A stretch of DNA of 64,000 nucleotides. Source: Nakamurella multipartita DSM 44233 (GTDB lineage Bacteria; Actinomycetota; Actinomycetes; Mycobacteriales; Nakamurellaceae). Position 1 is the first letter of the stretch; the number at the start of each line of letters is the position of its first letter. The position numbers were made by a program, and so were the translations under genes. The stretch covers positions 1,240,001 to 1,304,000 of the forward strand of contig NC_013235.1 in assembly GCF_000024365.1 (NCBI RefSeq), read 5' to 3'. Positions 1-11,270 of the stretch are shown here, piece by piece. The notes below the pieces were generated by a model. That model had not been told where the DNA came from and ran no database searches. It was given only the letters and a program-made list of their open reading frames with translations.

Positions 1-22
1 CTGGTGGCCTGGAAGGCCTGAT

Positions 23-92
23 CGCCCGCCCGCGCACCACGACCGGATCGAACCGAGGGTCCCGGTCCGGCTCGTGGTGCGCGGGGCGGGCG
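23..92. terminator. Long GC-rich inverted repeat downstream of the MFS gene
   Basis: Arms at 23-46 and 67-92 (left arm core CGCGCACCACGA, right arm core TCGTGGTGCGCG) pair over about 23 bp with two small irregularities, around a 20-nt loop. There is no T-tract on either strand, so this is a candidate GC-type terminator for the leftward MFS gene. It could also be another kind of palindrome. Confidence 0.5.
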
Positions 93-123
93 GACGGCTC
101 GCGCCCGGCCCGGGAGGCAACCG

Positions 124-1506
124 CTAGCGCTGGGCCGGCACCGACGCGGCCTGGTCTCGCTGGAAGGCCGGGTCGTCGGCCAGGTCTCGGTTCTTGGTCT
201 CCGAGTAGGTGCCGACCGCCGCGATCGTCAGCAGCGAAGCCACCGAGACGTACACGGCGATGGCGTAGCCGGTGCCGAAGCCGGTGTAGAGCGCGACCGC
301 GATCAGCGGCGCCAGCCCGCCGGCCAGGATCGAGGCGAGCTGGTAGCCGACCGATACGCCGGAGTAACGGACCCGGGTGCCGAACAGTTCGGACAGGAAC
401 GCCGCCTGGGGGCCGTACATCGCGCCGTGGAACAGCAGGCCGCCGACCACCGCGACCACGGTGAGCGGGAAGCTCTTGGTGTCGATCAGGAAGACGAACA
501 CGAACGACCACACGGCCACCCCGACCGCCCCGAACAGGTACAGCGGTTTGCGGCCCACCCGGTCGGACAGGGCGCCCCAGAGCGGGATCGTCACGAAGTG
601 CACGGCCGCGCCGATGAGCACCGCGTTGAGCACGAACGAGCTGGACGCGGTGTGCTCGGGCGGATTCTTGGTCAGGTAGGTGACGATGACGACGGTGAAG
701 ATGTAGTACGAGACGTTCTCGGCGATCCGGGCGCCCATCGCGGTGAAGACCTCACGCGGGTACTTGCGGAACACCTCGACGATCGGCATGTGCGACTTGG
801 TGCCGGCCGCCTCGCTGGTCGCCGCCTGTTCCGCGGCCTGCCGGAACACCGGCGACTCCTCGATGGACAGCCGGATGAACAGCCCGATCAGCACCAGCAC
901 CGCGGACATCAGGAACGGGATCCGCCATCCCCAGGACAGGAACGCGTCCTCGCTCTGCACGAGCGCGAGCAGGGCCAGCAATCCGTTGGCCATCAGCTGG
1001 CCCAGCGGTACCCCGGCCTGCGGCCAGCTGGCCCAGTACCCGCGCCGCTCCTTGTCCCCGTGCTCGGACACGATGAGCACCGCGCCGCCCCATTCGCCGC
1101 CGAGGCCGAAGCCCTGGACCAGGCGCAGCACGATGAGCAGGATCGGCGCGGCCAGCCCGATCGCGTCATAACCGGGCAACAGGCCGATCAGGAACGTCGA
1201 CAGCCCCATCATCAGCAGGCTGATGACCAGCAGCTTCTTGCGTCCCAGGATGTCTCCGTAGTGACCGAAGACCAGGCCGCCGATGGGGCGGGCAATGAAC
1301 CCGATGGCGAAGGTGCCCAACGCCAGCAGGACGCCGACCGCCGGATCACTGGCCGGGAAGAACACTTTCGGGAACACCAGAGCGGCGGCCACGCCGTAGA
1401 GGAAGAAGTCGTACCACTCCACGGTGGTACCGGCCATGCTCGCGCCGACCACCTTGACGATGGTCGATCGGCTCGGCGTGGCGGCTGGGGGCTTGGGGTT
1501 CGTCAT
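124..1506 (-). CDS. MFS transporter, metabolite:H+ symporter (MHS) family
   Basis: This 460-residue protein has about 12 hydrophobic segments and the MHS-type pattern. The first cytoplasmic loop carries a GHYGDILGRKKLL motif and the seventh-to-eighth loop carries ALSDRVGRKPL. It should import an organic acid or osmolyte in symport with protons at the cell membrane. The ATG at 1506 is chosen because GGAGG lies 6 nt upstream; a longer reading to 1575 adds 23 polar residues with no ribosome site. It is transcribed leftward with the CoA-transferase genes just upstream, which suggests a catabolic substrate such as an aromatic or keto acid. The substrate cannot be read from the sequence. Confidence 0.85.
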   Translation of the reverse strand: MTNPKPPAATPSRSTIVKVVGASMAGTTVEWYDFFLYGVAAALVFPKVFFPASDPAVGVLLALGTFAIGFIARPIGGLVFGHYGDILGRKKLLVISLLMMGLSTFLIGLLPGYDAIGLAAPILLIVLRLVQGFGLGGEWGGAVLIVSEHGDKERRGYWASWPQAGVPLGQLMANGLLALLALVQSEDAFLSWGWRIPFLMSAVLVLIGLFIRLSIEESPVFRQAAEQAATSEAAGTKSHMPIVEVFRKYPREVFTAMGARIAENVSYYIFTVVIVTYLTKNPPEHTASSSFVLNAVLIGAAVHFVTIPLWGALSDRVGRKPLYLFGAVGVAVWSFVFVFLIDTKSFPLTVVAVVGGLLFHGAMYGPQAAFLSELFGTRVRYSGVSVGYQLASILAGGLAPLIAVALYTGFGTGYAIAVYVSVASLLTIAAVGTYSETKNRDLADDPAFQRDQAASVPAQR

Positions 1507-1642
1507 TGATCCTCCGTGCTGGGGGCGATGTCGGCGTCGTTGCCCGGGTGATTCCCGATGCGACGCTAGAGCCACCCGCGCCCGGAAGTGATGTGCCGAT
1601 CACCCATGCCTTTCCGATGATGTATGTGTCGGCACCACTGCC

Positions 1643-2311
1643 TCAGCTGATCGCGACCGCCAGTCGCGACCGGAGCTCATCGATCGAGATGCCGTAGGTC
1701 TCGCGGACCCGAACGCCGTCCGCGCTGATCAGGAAGACGGCGTGGTCGGTGTAGACGCGGCTGACGCAGCCGAGTCCGGTGAGCGGATAGGTGCATTCGG
1801 GGACGAGCTTGGGCCGGCCGTCCCTGGTGAACAGCGACATCATCACGAACACGTCCTTGGCCCCGTTGGCCAGGTCCATCGCGCCGCCGACGGCGGGGAT
1901 GGCGTCCGGTTCGCCGGTGTGCCAGTTGGCCAGATCGCCGCGACCCGAGACCTGGAAGGCGTCCAGCACACAGATGTCCAGGTGACCGCCGCGCATGATC
2001 GCGAAGGACGCCGCCTGGTCGAAGTAGGCCGCCCCGGGCCGCTCGGTGACCGGGATCTTGCCCGCGTTGACCAGGTCGGGGTCGATCTGGTCGCCAGTTG
2101 CGGCGGGCCCCATGCCCAGCATCCCGTTCTCGGTGTGCAGGATGACGCCGCGCTCGGGGGGCAGGTGGTCCGAGACGGTGGTCGGCAACCCGATGCCCAG
2201 GTTGACCACGGCGCCCCGCGGGATGTCCCGAGCGACGGCGGCGGCCAGCTCGGCACGGGACAACGGGGTGTCCCGCATCGGCGGGCCCGGTGGGGTCGTC
2301 GACGCGCTCAT
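1643..2311 (-). CDS. CoA transferase, beta subunit (3-oxoacid/3-oxoadipate type)
   Basis: This is the second subunit of a family I CoA transferase (222 residues, usual size about 210-220). It moves CoA from succinyl-CoA to a 3-oxo acid such as acetoacetate or 3-oxoadipate. The catalytic glutamate lies in the TENGMLGMGP motif near residues 60-70, matching the SENG box of PcaJ/ScoB/AtoA. Its ATG overlaps the stop of the alpha subunit by four bases (ATGA at 2308-2311), so the two are translationally coupled. The sequence alone does not separate 3-oxoadipate from acetoacetate transferases. Confidence 0.88.
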   Translation of the reverse strand: MSASTTPPGPPMRDTPLSRAELAAAVARDIPRGAVVNLGIGLPTTVSDHLPPERGVILHTENGMLGMGPAATGDQIDPDLVNAGKIPVTERPGAAYFDQAASFAIMRGGHLDICVLDAFQVSGRGDLANWHTGEPDAIPAVGGAMDLANGAKDVFVMMSLFTRDGRPKLVPECTYPLTGLGCVSRVYTDHAVFLISADGVRVRETYGISIDELRSRLAVAIS

Positions 2312-3003
2312 CCGGCTGCTCCTTGCGGGTCGGGGGTCGCCGCGGGCGGGCAGCGGACCAGCCGGCGCACGAAGATTCCGGGGGTGACGACGGCCTCCGG
2401 GTCGAGGCCGCCCGGCTCGACGATCTCGCTGACCTGGGCGATCGTGGTGGTGGCCGCGGTCGCCATGATCGGACCGAAGTTGCGCGCGGTCTTGCGGTAG
2501 ACCAGGTTGCCCATGGTGTCCGCGCGGTGCGCCTTGATCAGGGCGACGTCGGCATGCAAGGGCAGCTCGAGGATGTAGTCGCGGCCGTCGATGGTGCGCT
2601 GCTCCTTGCCCTCGGCCAGCAGGGTGCCGACGCCGGTGGGGGTGTAGAAACCGCCGATGCCGGCCCCGGCCGCCCGGATCCGTTCGGCCAGGTTGCCCTG
2701 GGGCACCACCTCGAGTTCGATGGCCCCCGCCCGGTACAGGCGGTCGAACACCCAGGAGTCGCTCTGCCGGGGAAAGGAGCAGATAATTCGACGGACCTGG
2801 CCGGCGGCCAGCAGGGCGGCCAGCCCGTGATCGCCGTTGCCGGCGTTGTTGCTGATCACCGTGAGACCGGTTGGGCCGGCCCGGCGGACTGCGTCGATCA
2901 GTTCCACCGGCTGCCCGGCGGACCCGAAGCCGCCAATGAGAATGCTGGCCCCGTCAGGTATTCCGACCACCGCTTCGTCCGGAGTGGCAGCAATGACGGT
3001 CAT
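2308..3003 (-). CDS. CoA transferase, alpha subunit (3-oxoacid/3-oxoadipate type)
   Basis: This is the alpha subunit (231 residues), forming a heteromer with the adjacent beta subunit. It carries the glycine-rich SILIGGFGSAGQP motif close to the N-terminus and the VISNNAG and GGFYTPTGVGT motifs typical of PcaI/ScoA/AtoD. The ATG at 3003 is preferred because GGAAGG precedes it and the family N-terminus begins just there; an open frame reaching 3156 adds 51 atypical residues. It is divergent from the PfkB kinase, with 97 bp between them, and co-directional with the MFS transporter. Confidence 0.88.
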   Translation of the reverse strand: MTVIAATPDEAVVGIPDGASILIGGFGSAGQPVELIDAVRRAGPTGLTVISNNAGNGDHGLAALLAAGQVRRIICSFPRQSDSWVFDRLYRAGAIELEVVPQGNLAERIRAAGAGIGGFYTPTGVGTLLAEGKEQRTIDGRDYILELPLHADVALIKAHRADTMGNLVYRKTARNFGPIMATAATTTIAQVSEIVEPGGLDPEAVVTPGIFVRRLVRCPPAATPDPQGAAG

Positions 3004-3100
3004 GCTCGGGATCCTTCCGACGCGGTCACGATTCCGCACGACAGAGAGAGCCTGCCCGACGCCGGTTGACGCGGTCGCGCGCCGGCCCTGGGATGGGGTC

Positions 3101-4078
3101 ATGGCCACCGTAGGACCGGACGTCGTGGTCGTCGGCAACGCCGGCGTCGACACCAATGTGTATCTGCCGGCCGGGGCCGCGCTGGCCGACCTGGTGCGGA
3201 CCGAGGGCCACTTCGCCTCCGACCTTGACTACGTCGGACACCCGGGCGCGTTCACCAGCCGCGGGTTCGCCCGGCTCGGGCTGCGCACCGCGTTCGTCGG
3301 ACACGTCGGGGCCGATCCGCTGGGGCAGTGGGTGCGCGCCGAACTCGCCGCCGACGGCATCGACCTGACCGGAGTGGGCGTGGACCCGGCCGGCACCGCC
3401 CGCAGCGTGAACCTGATGTCCGCGGACGGCTCCCGGGTGAACTTCTACGACGGCCGCGGCCACCAGGACCTGCGCGTCGACCCGGTGGCCGCGGCCCCGT
3501 GGTTCGCCGGGGCCCGATTGGCGCTGTTCCATCTGCCGAACTGGGCCCGGCACCTGGTTCCGGTGGCCCGGGCCGCCGGCGCCGTGGTGGCCTGCGATCT
3601 GCAGGACGTGCACGATCCGGACGAGCCGTACCGACGGGATTTCGTCCGGGGCGCCGACATCCTGTTCGCCTCGGCCGCCCACCACGACGATCCGGTCCCC
3701 ATGCTGGCGCGGCTGCTGGCCGGTGGGGCCGGCCTGGTGGTCTGCGGCCGCGGTCGGCGCGGCGTCCTGGTCGCCTCGGCGCGGGGGGTCGAGAGCTTCC
3801 CGCCACCGGAGCTGGACCTGCCGATCGTGGACACCAACGGAGCCGGTGACGCGCTGGCCGTCGGCTTCCTGGCCGCCCACGTCCTGCAGGGGCGGCCCAT
3901 CGCGGCCGCGGTGCTGCGCGGTCAGCTGGCCGCCCGCTGGGCCTGCGCCCAACGGGCCAGCAGCTCCGCGCCGATCGATCCGGCCCAGCTGGAGGAGATG
4001 CTCGCCCGCCTCGCCGGCCGGGCTGCCGCCGGGGCCCCGCCGGGCGCAGACGGGCGGGTGCCGGGGCGGACCGGGTAA
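3101..4078 (+). CDS. PfkB-family carbohydrate kinase
   Basis: This 325-residue ribokinase/PfkB fold protein transfers phosphate from ATP to a sugar or nucleoside. The family signature DTNGAGDALAVGF (about residues 243-255) carries the catalytic aspartate and anion hole. The N-terminal GNAGVDTNVYLP and FVGHVGADPLG segments match the substrate-lid half. The ATG at 3101 begins the core fold (VVVVGNAGVD); upstream in-frame codons have no family similarity. It is divergent from the CoA-transferase operon. The substrate is unknown. Confidence 0.85.
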   Translation: MATVGPDVVVVGNAGVDTNVYLPAGAALADLVRTEGHFASDLDYVGHPGAFTSRGFARLGLRTAFVGHVGADPLGQWVRAELAADGIDLTGVGVDPAGTARSVNLMSADGSRVNFYDGRGHQDLRVDPVAAAPWFAGARLALFHLPNWARHLVPVARAAGAVVACDLQDVHDPDEPYRRDFVRGADILFASAAHHDDPVPMLARLLAGGAGLVVCGRGRRGVLVASARGVESFPPPELDLPIVDTNGAGDALAVGFLAAHVLQGRPIAAAVLRGQLAARWACAQRASSSAPIDPAQLEEMLARLAGRAAAGAPPGADGRVPGRTG

Positions 4079-4456
4079 GATCGGTGGACGAAGCACCCAG
4101 CGCTGAGGTTCGACTTGCCCCCGGGGCGGCATCACTGCCGCGACCGGACCGGGAGTGGGACCGGCGAACACCGATCGACCGCGGTCGGACGTTCGTTCAG
4201 CCCTGACCGCCCAGCCAGGCGATTTGCCGGCACCCGAGTCCGACGGGTAGCCTGATCGACCGGCCCGGTCCTGCTGGGTCGCTGTCGTGTGCCCAGGATT
4301 CGATAGGGTCCCGGAACGCCCGGCAGCACTCGCAGTCACCCTCGGCCGTGTGTGCGATCCAGCCCGCTGGATCAGGCAATCTGCCGGGGCCCGTACAGGA
4401 ACGAACACAGATCGGCCCCAGCACGGCCTCGTCGCGAAGGAAGAAGTCAGCAGCGC
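4079..4456 (+). other. 378-bp leader region of the str operon
   Basis: No gene is supported here. The region contains a promoter-like pair (next entry) and ends in a purine-rich GAAGGAAGAAG stretch ahead of the rpsL ATG. Short open frames on both strands lack ribosome sites and family similarity. rpoB and rpoC, the usual upstream neighbours of rpsL in actinobacteria, are not present. Confidence 0.5.
4224..4253 (+). promoter_or_regulatory. Candidate sigma-A-like promoter for rpsL
   Basis: TTGCCG at 4224-4229 and TAGCCT at 4248-4253 are 18 nt apart, about 200 bp upstream of rpsL. The -10 element matches the consensus only partly. Confidence 0.3.
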
Positions 4457-4831
<375 letters not shown>

Positions 4832-4832
4832 C

Positions 4833-5303
4833 ATGCCCCGCAAGGGACCCGCTCCGCGTCGGCCATTGGTCGCCGATCCGGTTTACAACTCGCCCCTGGT
4901 CACCCAGCTGGTGAACAAGGTGCTGCTCGACGGCAAGCGCTCGATCGCCCAGTCGATCGTCTACGGCGCGATGGAAGGCGCTCGGGAGAAGACTGGCGGC
5001 GATCCGGTCGTCATCCTCAAGCGTGCGCTGGACAACGTCCGCCCCGCGCTGGAGGTCAAGAGCCGCCGCGTCGGTGGCGCCACCTACCAGGTGCCGATCG
5101 AGGTCAAGCCGGCCCGGGCCACCACCCTGGCGCTGCGCTGGCTGGTCGGCTACTCCAAGGCCCGCCGCGAGAAGACCATGACCGAGCGGCTGATGAACGA
5201 GCTGCTGGACGCTTCCAACGGTCTGGGCGCCTCGGTCAAGCGGCGCGAGGACACGCACAAGATGGCCGAGTCGAACAAGGCCTTCGCGCACTACCGCTGG
5301 TAG
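4833..5303 (+). CDS. rpsG: 30S ribosomal protein S7
   Basis: S7 (156 residues) nucleates assembly of the 16S rRNA 3' domain and contacts E-site tRNA. It starts [20 protein letters not shown] and contains the basic [18 protein letters not shown] helix. It starts one base after the rpsL stop, so the two are coupled. Confidence 0.98.
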   Translation: MPRKGPAPRRPLVADPVYNSPLVTQLVNKVLLDGKRSIAQSIVYGAMEGAREKTGGDPVVILKRALDNVRPALEVKSRRVGGATYQVPIEVKPARATTLALRWLVGYSKARREKTMTERLMNELLDASNGLGASVKRREDTHKMAESNKAFAHYRW

Positions 5304-5440
5304 GACACGGCGCAGCGCCGGACGGGAATATCGCACCCCTGTTCGGCGCTGTACGTGTGCTGCCCTCGCCGCATGGAACATGCAGTGCGAGTGTGCGGCG
5401 CACCCCCCTTTTGAGCTACTGAGACGAGGAAGAAGCCACC

Positions 5441-7537
5441 GTGGCCACCAACGCCCTGGACAAGGTCCGCAACATCGGGATCATGGCGCATATCGACGCG
5501 GGCAAGACCACCACCACCGAGCGCATCCTGTTCTACACCGGCATCACGTACAAGATCGGCGAGGTCCACGAGGGCGCCGCGGTCATGGACTGGATGGAGC
5601 AGGAGCAGGAGCGGGGGATCACCATCACCTCCGCCGCCACGACCACGTCGTGGAAGGGTCACAAGATCAACATCATCGACACCCCCGGGCACGTCGACTT
5701 CACCGTCGAGGTGGAGCGGTCGCTGCGGGTGCTCGACGGTGCGGTGGCGGTCTACGACGGCGTCGCCGGGGTCGAGCCGCAGACCGAGCAGGTCTGGCGG
5801 CAGGCCGAGAAGTACAAGGTGCCGCGGATGTGCTTCGTCAACAAGCTCGACCGCACCGGAGCCAACTTCTTCCGCTGCGTCGACATGATGGTCGAGCGCC
5901 TCGGGGCCACCCCGCTGGTGCTGCAGCTGCCGATCGGCGCCGAGGGCGACTTCATCGGTGTCGTCGACCTGCTGCAGATGCGGGCCCTGACCTGGCGCGG
6001 CGAGACCGTCAAGGGCGAGGACTACGCGGTCGAGGAGATCCCGGCCGACCTGCAGGCGCAGGCCGACGAGTACCGCGAGAAGCTCATCGAGACCGTCGCC
6101 GAGAACGACGACGAGGCGATGGAGGCCTACCTCGCGGGCGAGGAGCTGTCCCTGGACCAGCTCAACGCGGCGATCCGCCGGGCGACCATCGCCGGCAAGC
6201 TGAACCCGGTCGTGACCGGCTCGGCGTTCAAGAACAAGGGCGTCCAGCCGATGCTCGACGCGGTCGTGGCCTACCTGCCGTCGCCGCTGGACATCGGGGC
6301 CATCGAGGGCACGCTGACCGACGGGGTCACCCCGGCCGAGCGGCAGCCCGACCCGGACGCCGAGTTCGCCGGCCTGGCCTTCAAGGTCGCCACCGACCCG
6401 CACCTGGGCAAGCTGACCTTCGTCCGCGTCTACTCGGGCACCCTGAACTCGGGCAGCCAGGTCGTCAACGCGACGAAGGACCGCAAGGAACGGATCGGCA
6501 AGATCTACCAGATGCACGCGAACAAGCGTGAAGAGCTGGCCAGCGTGCACGCCGGCGACATCTGCGCGGTCATGGGCCTGAAGCAGACCACCACCGGGGA
6601 CACCCTGTCCGACCCGCAGCACCAGATCGTGCTGGAGTCCATGACGTTCCCGGAGCCGGTCATCTCGGTGGCCATCGAGCCGAAGACCAAGAGCGACCAG
6701 GAAAAGCTCGGCACGGCGATCCAGAAGCTGGCCGAAGAGGACCCGACGTTCAAGGTCAAGAACGACGAAGAGACCGGTCAGACGGTCATCTCCGGCATGG
6801 GCGAGCTGCACCTGGACATCCTGGTCGACCGCATGCGGCGCGAGTTCAAGGTCGAGGCCAACATCGGCAAGCCCCAGGTCGCCTACCGCGAGACCATCCG
6901 CGGCACCGTGGAGAAGTACAGCTACACCCACAAGAAGCAGACCGGTGGGTCCGGCCAGTACGCCAAGATCCTGATCACCATGGAGCCGCTGGACCTGGAG
7001 TCCGCCGACGGCGCGACCTACGAGTTCGTCAACGCGGTCACCGGTGGGCGTATCCCCAAGGAGTACATCCCCTCGGTGGACGCCGGGGCCCAGGACGCGC
7101 TGCAGTACGGCGTGCTGGCCGGCTACCCGATGCTGGGGGTCAAGATGACCCTGGTCGACGGTGCCTACCACGAGGTCGACTCGTCCGAAATGGCCTTCAA
7201 GATCGCGGGTTCCATCGCGACCAAGGAAGCCGCCCGGATGGCCAAGCCGGTGCTGCTCGAGCCGCTGATGAGCGTCGAGGTGGTCACGCCCGAGGACAAC
7301 ATGGGCGACGTGATCGGCGACCTGAACTCCCGCCGTGGACAGATCCAGTCCATGTCCGAGCGCTCCGGCGCCCGGGTGGTCACCGCGCTGGTGCCGCTGT
7401 CGGAGATGTTCGGCTACGTCGGCGACCTGCGCTCGCGCACCCAGGGTCGCGCCTCGTACTCGATGGTGTTCGACCGTTACTCCGAGGTGCCGGCCAACGT
7501 GGCGAAGGAAATCATCGCCAAGGCGACCGGCGAGTAG
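5441..7537 (+). CDS. fusA: Elongation factor G
   Basis: EF-G (698 residues) is the GTPase that drives tRNA-mRNA translocation. G1 is [13 protein letters not shown] (about residues 16-28), G3 is [12 protein letters not shown] and G4 is NKLDRTGA. Domains II-V follow at normal length, including [12 protein letters not shown] and the C-terminal [15 protein letters not shown]. The GTG at 5441 follows GAGGAAGAAG. A 137-bp gap after rpsG could carry an internal promoter, but no clear one is seen. Confidence 0.98.
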   Translation: MATNALDKVRNIGIMAHIDAGKTTTTERILFYTGITYKIGEVHEGAAVMDWMEQEQERGITITSAATTTSWKGHKINIIDTPGHVDFTVEVERSLRVLDGAVAVYDGVAGVEPQTEQVWRQAEKYKVPRMCFVNKLDRTGANFFRCVDMMVERLGATPLVLQLPIGAEGDFIGVVDLLQMRALTWRGETVKGEDYAVEEIPADLQAQADEYREKLIETVAENDDEAMEAYLAGEELSLDQLNAAIRRATIAGKLNPVVTGSAFKNKGVQPMLDAVVAYLPSPLDIGAIEGTLTDGVTPAERQPDPDAEFAGLAFKVATDPHLGKLTFVRVYSGTLNSGSQVVNATKDRKERIGKIYQMHANKREELASVHAGDICAVMGLKQTTTGDTLSDPQHQIVLESMTFPEPVISVAIEPKTKSDQEKLGTAIQKLAEEDPTFKVKNDEETGQTVISGMGELHLDILVDRMRREFKVEANIGKPQVAYRETIRGTVEKYSYTHKKQTGGSGQYAKILITMEPLDLESADGATYEFVNAVTGGRIPKEYIPSVDAGAQDALQYGVLAGYPMLGVKMTLVDGAYHEVDSSEMAFKIAGSIATKEAARMAKPVLLEPLMSVEVVTPEDNMGDVIGDLNSRRGQIQSMSERSGARVVTALVPLSEMFGYVGDLRSRTQGRASYSMVFDRYSEVPANVAKEIIAKATGE

Positions 7538-7631
7538 GTCGGGAACGCGGGCCCGGTGCGGGCGGCCTTGGTCGCCTGCCACCCGGCCCGACACCCGATC
7601 GGCGACAATTTCACATCACCAGGGATACGGA

Positions 7632-7661
7632 TTGGCCCCACCGGGTGGCCATCCGTACCCT
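7632..7661 (+). promoter_or_regulatory. Candidate promoter for tuf in the fusA-tuf gap
   Basis: TTGGCC at 7632-7637 and TACCCT at 7656-7661 are spaced by 18 nt within the 279-bp fusA-tuf gap. A separate tuf promoter would be consistent with a demand for more EF-Tu than EF-G. Confidence 0.35.
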
Positions 7662-7816
7662 GCACAGTCGGGATGGTGCACGCCCCCAGCGGGACCACCA
7701 TCACGGGTCCGGACCAGCAGGTTCGGTCCAGATCCAACCAGTCCGCCTGACGAACTCAGTCCCGACCGAGGCAGTAGTCGCAAGGCGCAACGGAACAGTC
7801 CTGAGGAGGACCAGCA

Positions 7817-9007
<1,191 letters not shown>

Positions 9008-9037
9008 GCTGAGACCTTCGGGTCTGGAGCACTCGCC

Positions 9038-9085
9038 AGGGCCTCGCCGTGACCTTCGGGTCGCGGCGGGGCCCTGTCGCGTTTT
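9038..9085 (+). terminator. Rho-independent terminator of the str operon
   Basis: A 17-bp near-perfect stem (arms 9038-9054 and 9059-9075) with a TTCG tetraloop is followed by GTTTTC at 9081-9086. A smaller AGACC-TTCG-GGTCT hairpin at 9012-9025 lies just before it. Confidence 0.8.
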
Positions 9086-9132
9086 CGTGGCGCCGTTCGG
9101 GCGGGACCGCTGCGGGATGACACCATGGGCCC

Positions 9133-10227
9133 ATGAGTGGTCTGTTCGCCCTGCTGGACGACGTCGCGGCGCTGGTAAAGCTGACGGCGTCTTCGCTCGA
9201 CGACATCGCCGGGGCGACGGGCCGGGCCAGTGTGAAGGCCGCCGGGGTGGTCGTCGACGACACCGCGGTCACCCCGCGCTACGTGCAGGGCCTCAAGCCC
9301 GAGCGTGAGCTGTCGATCATCTGGCGCATCGCCAAGGGCTCGCTGCGCAACAAGCTGCTGATCATCCTGCCGGTCGCGCTGCTGCTGTCCCAGTTCGCGC
9401 CGTGGGCCCTGACCCCGATCCTGATGGTCGGCGGCACGTACCTGTGTTACGAGGGTGCGGAGAAGCTGTGGGAGAAGTTCTCCGGCCACGAGGCGCAGGC
9501 CCAGGACCCGGACGAGGTCGAGGCCGTCGACCCGGCCGAGCACGAGAAGCGGGTCGTCTCCTCGGCCACCCGCACCGACTTCATCCTCTCCGCCGAGATC
9601 ATGGTCATCGCGCTGGACGAGGTGGCCAGCGAGGGCTTCGTCGCCCGGGCCATCATCCTGGCCATCGTCGCGGTCCTGATCACCGCGCTGGTCTACGGCG
9701 TCGTCGGCCTGATCGTGAAGATGGACGACGCCGGGCTGGCCCTGGCCCGCAAGCCCAGGCGCGCGGTGGCCGGCTTCGGGCGCGGCCTGGTCAAGGCCAT
9801 GCCCATCGTGCTGAGCACCCTGTCCTGGGTCGGCGTGGTGGCCATGCTCTGGGTCGGCGGGCACATCCTGCTGGTCGGCATGGACGAGCTGGGCTTCCAT
9901 CTGCTCTACGGCTGGGTGCACCACCTGGAAACCGCTGTGCACGACGCCACCGGCGGGGCCGGGGCCGCCCTGGGCTGGGTGACCAACACGTTCTTCTCGG
10001 CCGTCCTGGGCCTGCTGGTGGGCGCCATCGTGGTCGCTGTGCTGCACGTGTTGCCGATCGGGCGCAAGACGGCCGGCCATGGCGCCGACGACGGGGCTGC
10101 GGGGCACGGGGCTGCGGGGCACGGGGCCGGCCCGGCCACCCCCGATCCGGCCACCCCCGATCCGGCCACCCCCGATCCGGGCCCGTCCGAGCGGAGCACG
10201 CCCGATCCGGATGAGCCCAAGGGCTGA
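9133..10227 (+). CDS. DUF808 family membrane protein (YedI-like)
   Basis: This 364-residue protein begins [20 protein letters not shown] and contains [13 protein letters not shown], features of the DUF808/YedI family of inner-membrane proteins of unknown function. Five or so hydrophobic segments span about residues 70-310. The C-terminal 50 residues are a low-complexity tail with GHGAA and ATPDP repeats, built from short tandem DNA repeats at about 10096-10180, and are probably not part of the conserved fold. It lies between the str and S10 operons with its own ATG and no link to translation. Confidence 0.8.
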   Translation: MSGLFALLDDVAALVKLTASSLDDIAGATGRASVKAAGVVVDDTAVTPRYVQGLKPERELSIIWRIAKGSLRNKLLIILPVALLLSQFAPWALTPILMVGGTYLCYEGAEKLWEKFSGHEAQAQDPDEVEAVDPAEHEKRVVSSATRTDFILSAEIMVIALDEVASEGFVARAIILAIVAVLITALVYGVVGLIVKMDDAGLALARKPRRAVAGFGRGLVKAMPIVLSTLSWVGVVAMLWVGGHILLVGMDELGFHLLYGWVHHLETAVHDATGGAGAALGWVTNTFFSAVLGLLVGAIVVAVLHVLPIGRKTAGHGADDGAAGHGAAGHGAGPATPDPATPDPATPDPGPSERSTPDPDEPKG

Positions 10228-10238
10228 GCGGATCCGTC

Positions 10239-10424
10239 GTGGTCACCGTCATCTTCATCGCCGCGGCCATCGGCCTGCTGCTGTACATGATCAGGTACGC
10301 CCGCCGCTACGGCGCCGGCCAGACCCGGGACACCACCGACGACCAGTACGGTTGGGACAGCGGGTCGGACAGCGGGTCGGACAGTGGCTCCGATGGCGGT
10401 TCAGACAGCTCGAGCAGCGACTGA
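10239..10424 (+). CDS. Small single-span membrane protein with Gly-Ser-Asp tail
   Basis: A GTG-started 61-residue reading frame begins 11 bp after the DUF808 gene. Residues 2-18 form one hydrophobic helix, then a basic RYARRYG segment would anchor it inside. The last 24 residues are a GSDSGSD repeat encoded by a 12-bp tandem DNA repeat. Hydrophobicity and operon position support a real gene; the weak ribosome site and lack of a known family argue for caution. Confidence 0.45.
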   Translation: MVTVIFIAAAIGLLLYMIRYARRYGAGQTRDTTDDQYGWDSGSDSGSDSGSDGGSDSSSSD

Positions 10425-10873
10425 ACGCGGTCAAGATCACCCCGACTTGAAGTCGGACCGCTCGCTCGGGCATACTGTTCCGGTTGCCCTGAACCGGGTT
10501 CGCGCTACCGCGCGGTCTCGATCCGGGTGAGCACTGATCTACAAGGCCTTACAGCACGAACAAGCATGTCTCGCACTCATCCGAGTGCGGCCGTTCCAGT
10601 GTTCGTCCCTTGACCGGGGCGGACGCATGCGGAAGCTGGGCGACACGCCCGACCGCGTGGACCGGTGAACCCAGACAGACTGAACAGCGGCGGCGGACAC
10701 CTGTTCGCCCGGACGAGTGCGCGGAATCATCTCGCGTGCCCATCGGCATCGTGCCGGGCGTGGGCGGATGACCCGCAGGTGGTGCGCGAGCACCGCAGCA
10801 GGAACACGGCGGGCCTTCCGCCGCGAGTGAGTACAGCGCGAACACTTCGCGCCGAACGAGAGGGACGGCAAGC
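10425..10873 (+). other. 449-bp leader region of the S10 operon
   Basis: No gene is supported. The region holds a good promoter (next entry), about 390 nt of untranslated leader, and a CGCACTC/GAGTGCG hairpin at 10572-10589. A leader this long could host autogenous control by L4, as known in Escherichia coli, but no L4-target structure is recognised here. Confidence 0.5.
10447..10476 (+). promoter_or_regulatory. Sigma-A-like promoter of the S10 operon
   Basis: TTGAAG at 10447-10452 and CATACT at 10471-10476 are spaced by 18 nt, and transcription would start near 10483. It is the best -35/-10 pair between the small membrane protein and rpsJ. Confidence 0.55.
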
Positions 10874-11179
10874 GTGGCGGGACAGAAGATCCGCATCAGG
10901 CTCAAGGCCTATGACCATGAGGCGATCGACGCGTCGGCACGCAAGATCGTCGAGACCGTGACGCGTACGGGCGCCCGGGTGGTCGGCCCGGTGCCGCTGC
11001 CCACGGAGAAGAACGTGTACTGCGTCGTGCGCTCGCCGCACAAGTACAAGGACTCGCGCGAGCACTTCGAGATGCGCACGCACAAGCGGCTGATCGACAT
11101 CCTCGATCCGACGCCCAAGACCGTCGACGCTCTCATGCGCATCGACCTGCCGGCGTCCGTGGACGTCAACATCCAGTAG
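10874..11179 (+). CDS. rpsJ: 30S ribosomal protein S10
   Basis: S10 (101 residues) is a head protein of the small subunit and the NusE antitermination factor. It begins [21 protein letters not shown] and keeps the [13 protein letters not shown] and VDVNIQ segments. The GTG follows GAGAGGGACGGCAAGC. First gene of the S10 operon. Confidence 0.98.
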   Translation: MAGQKIRIRLKAYDHEAIDASARKIVETVTRTGARVVGPVPLPTEKNVYCVVRSPHKYKDSREHFEMRTHKRLIDILDPTPKTVDALMRIDLPASVDVNIQ

Positions 11180-11270
11180 GGGATCGGCTTCACCGCAAGG
11201 TCCCCGAAGCGATCACGTCCACACCGCCCTCCGGGGCGTAGTCACAGCACAGGAGATGGGTAGTACCAAC

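Noticed and set aside
5291-7594. 767-codon open frame on the minus strand opposite fusA
   Set aside because: Shadow of the GC-biased third positions of fusA; no ribosome site and no recognisable family.
11256-11270. Alternative ATG for rplC
   Set aside because: It overlaps the AGGAG ribosome site and adds residues not found in L3 proteins.
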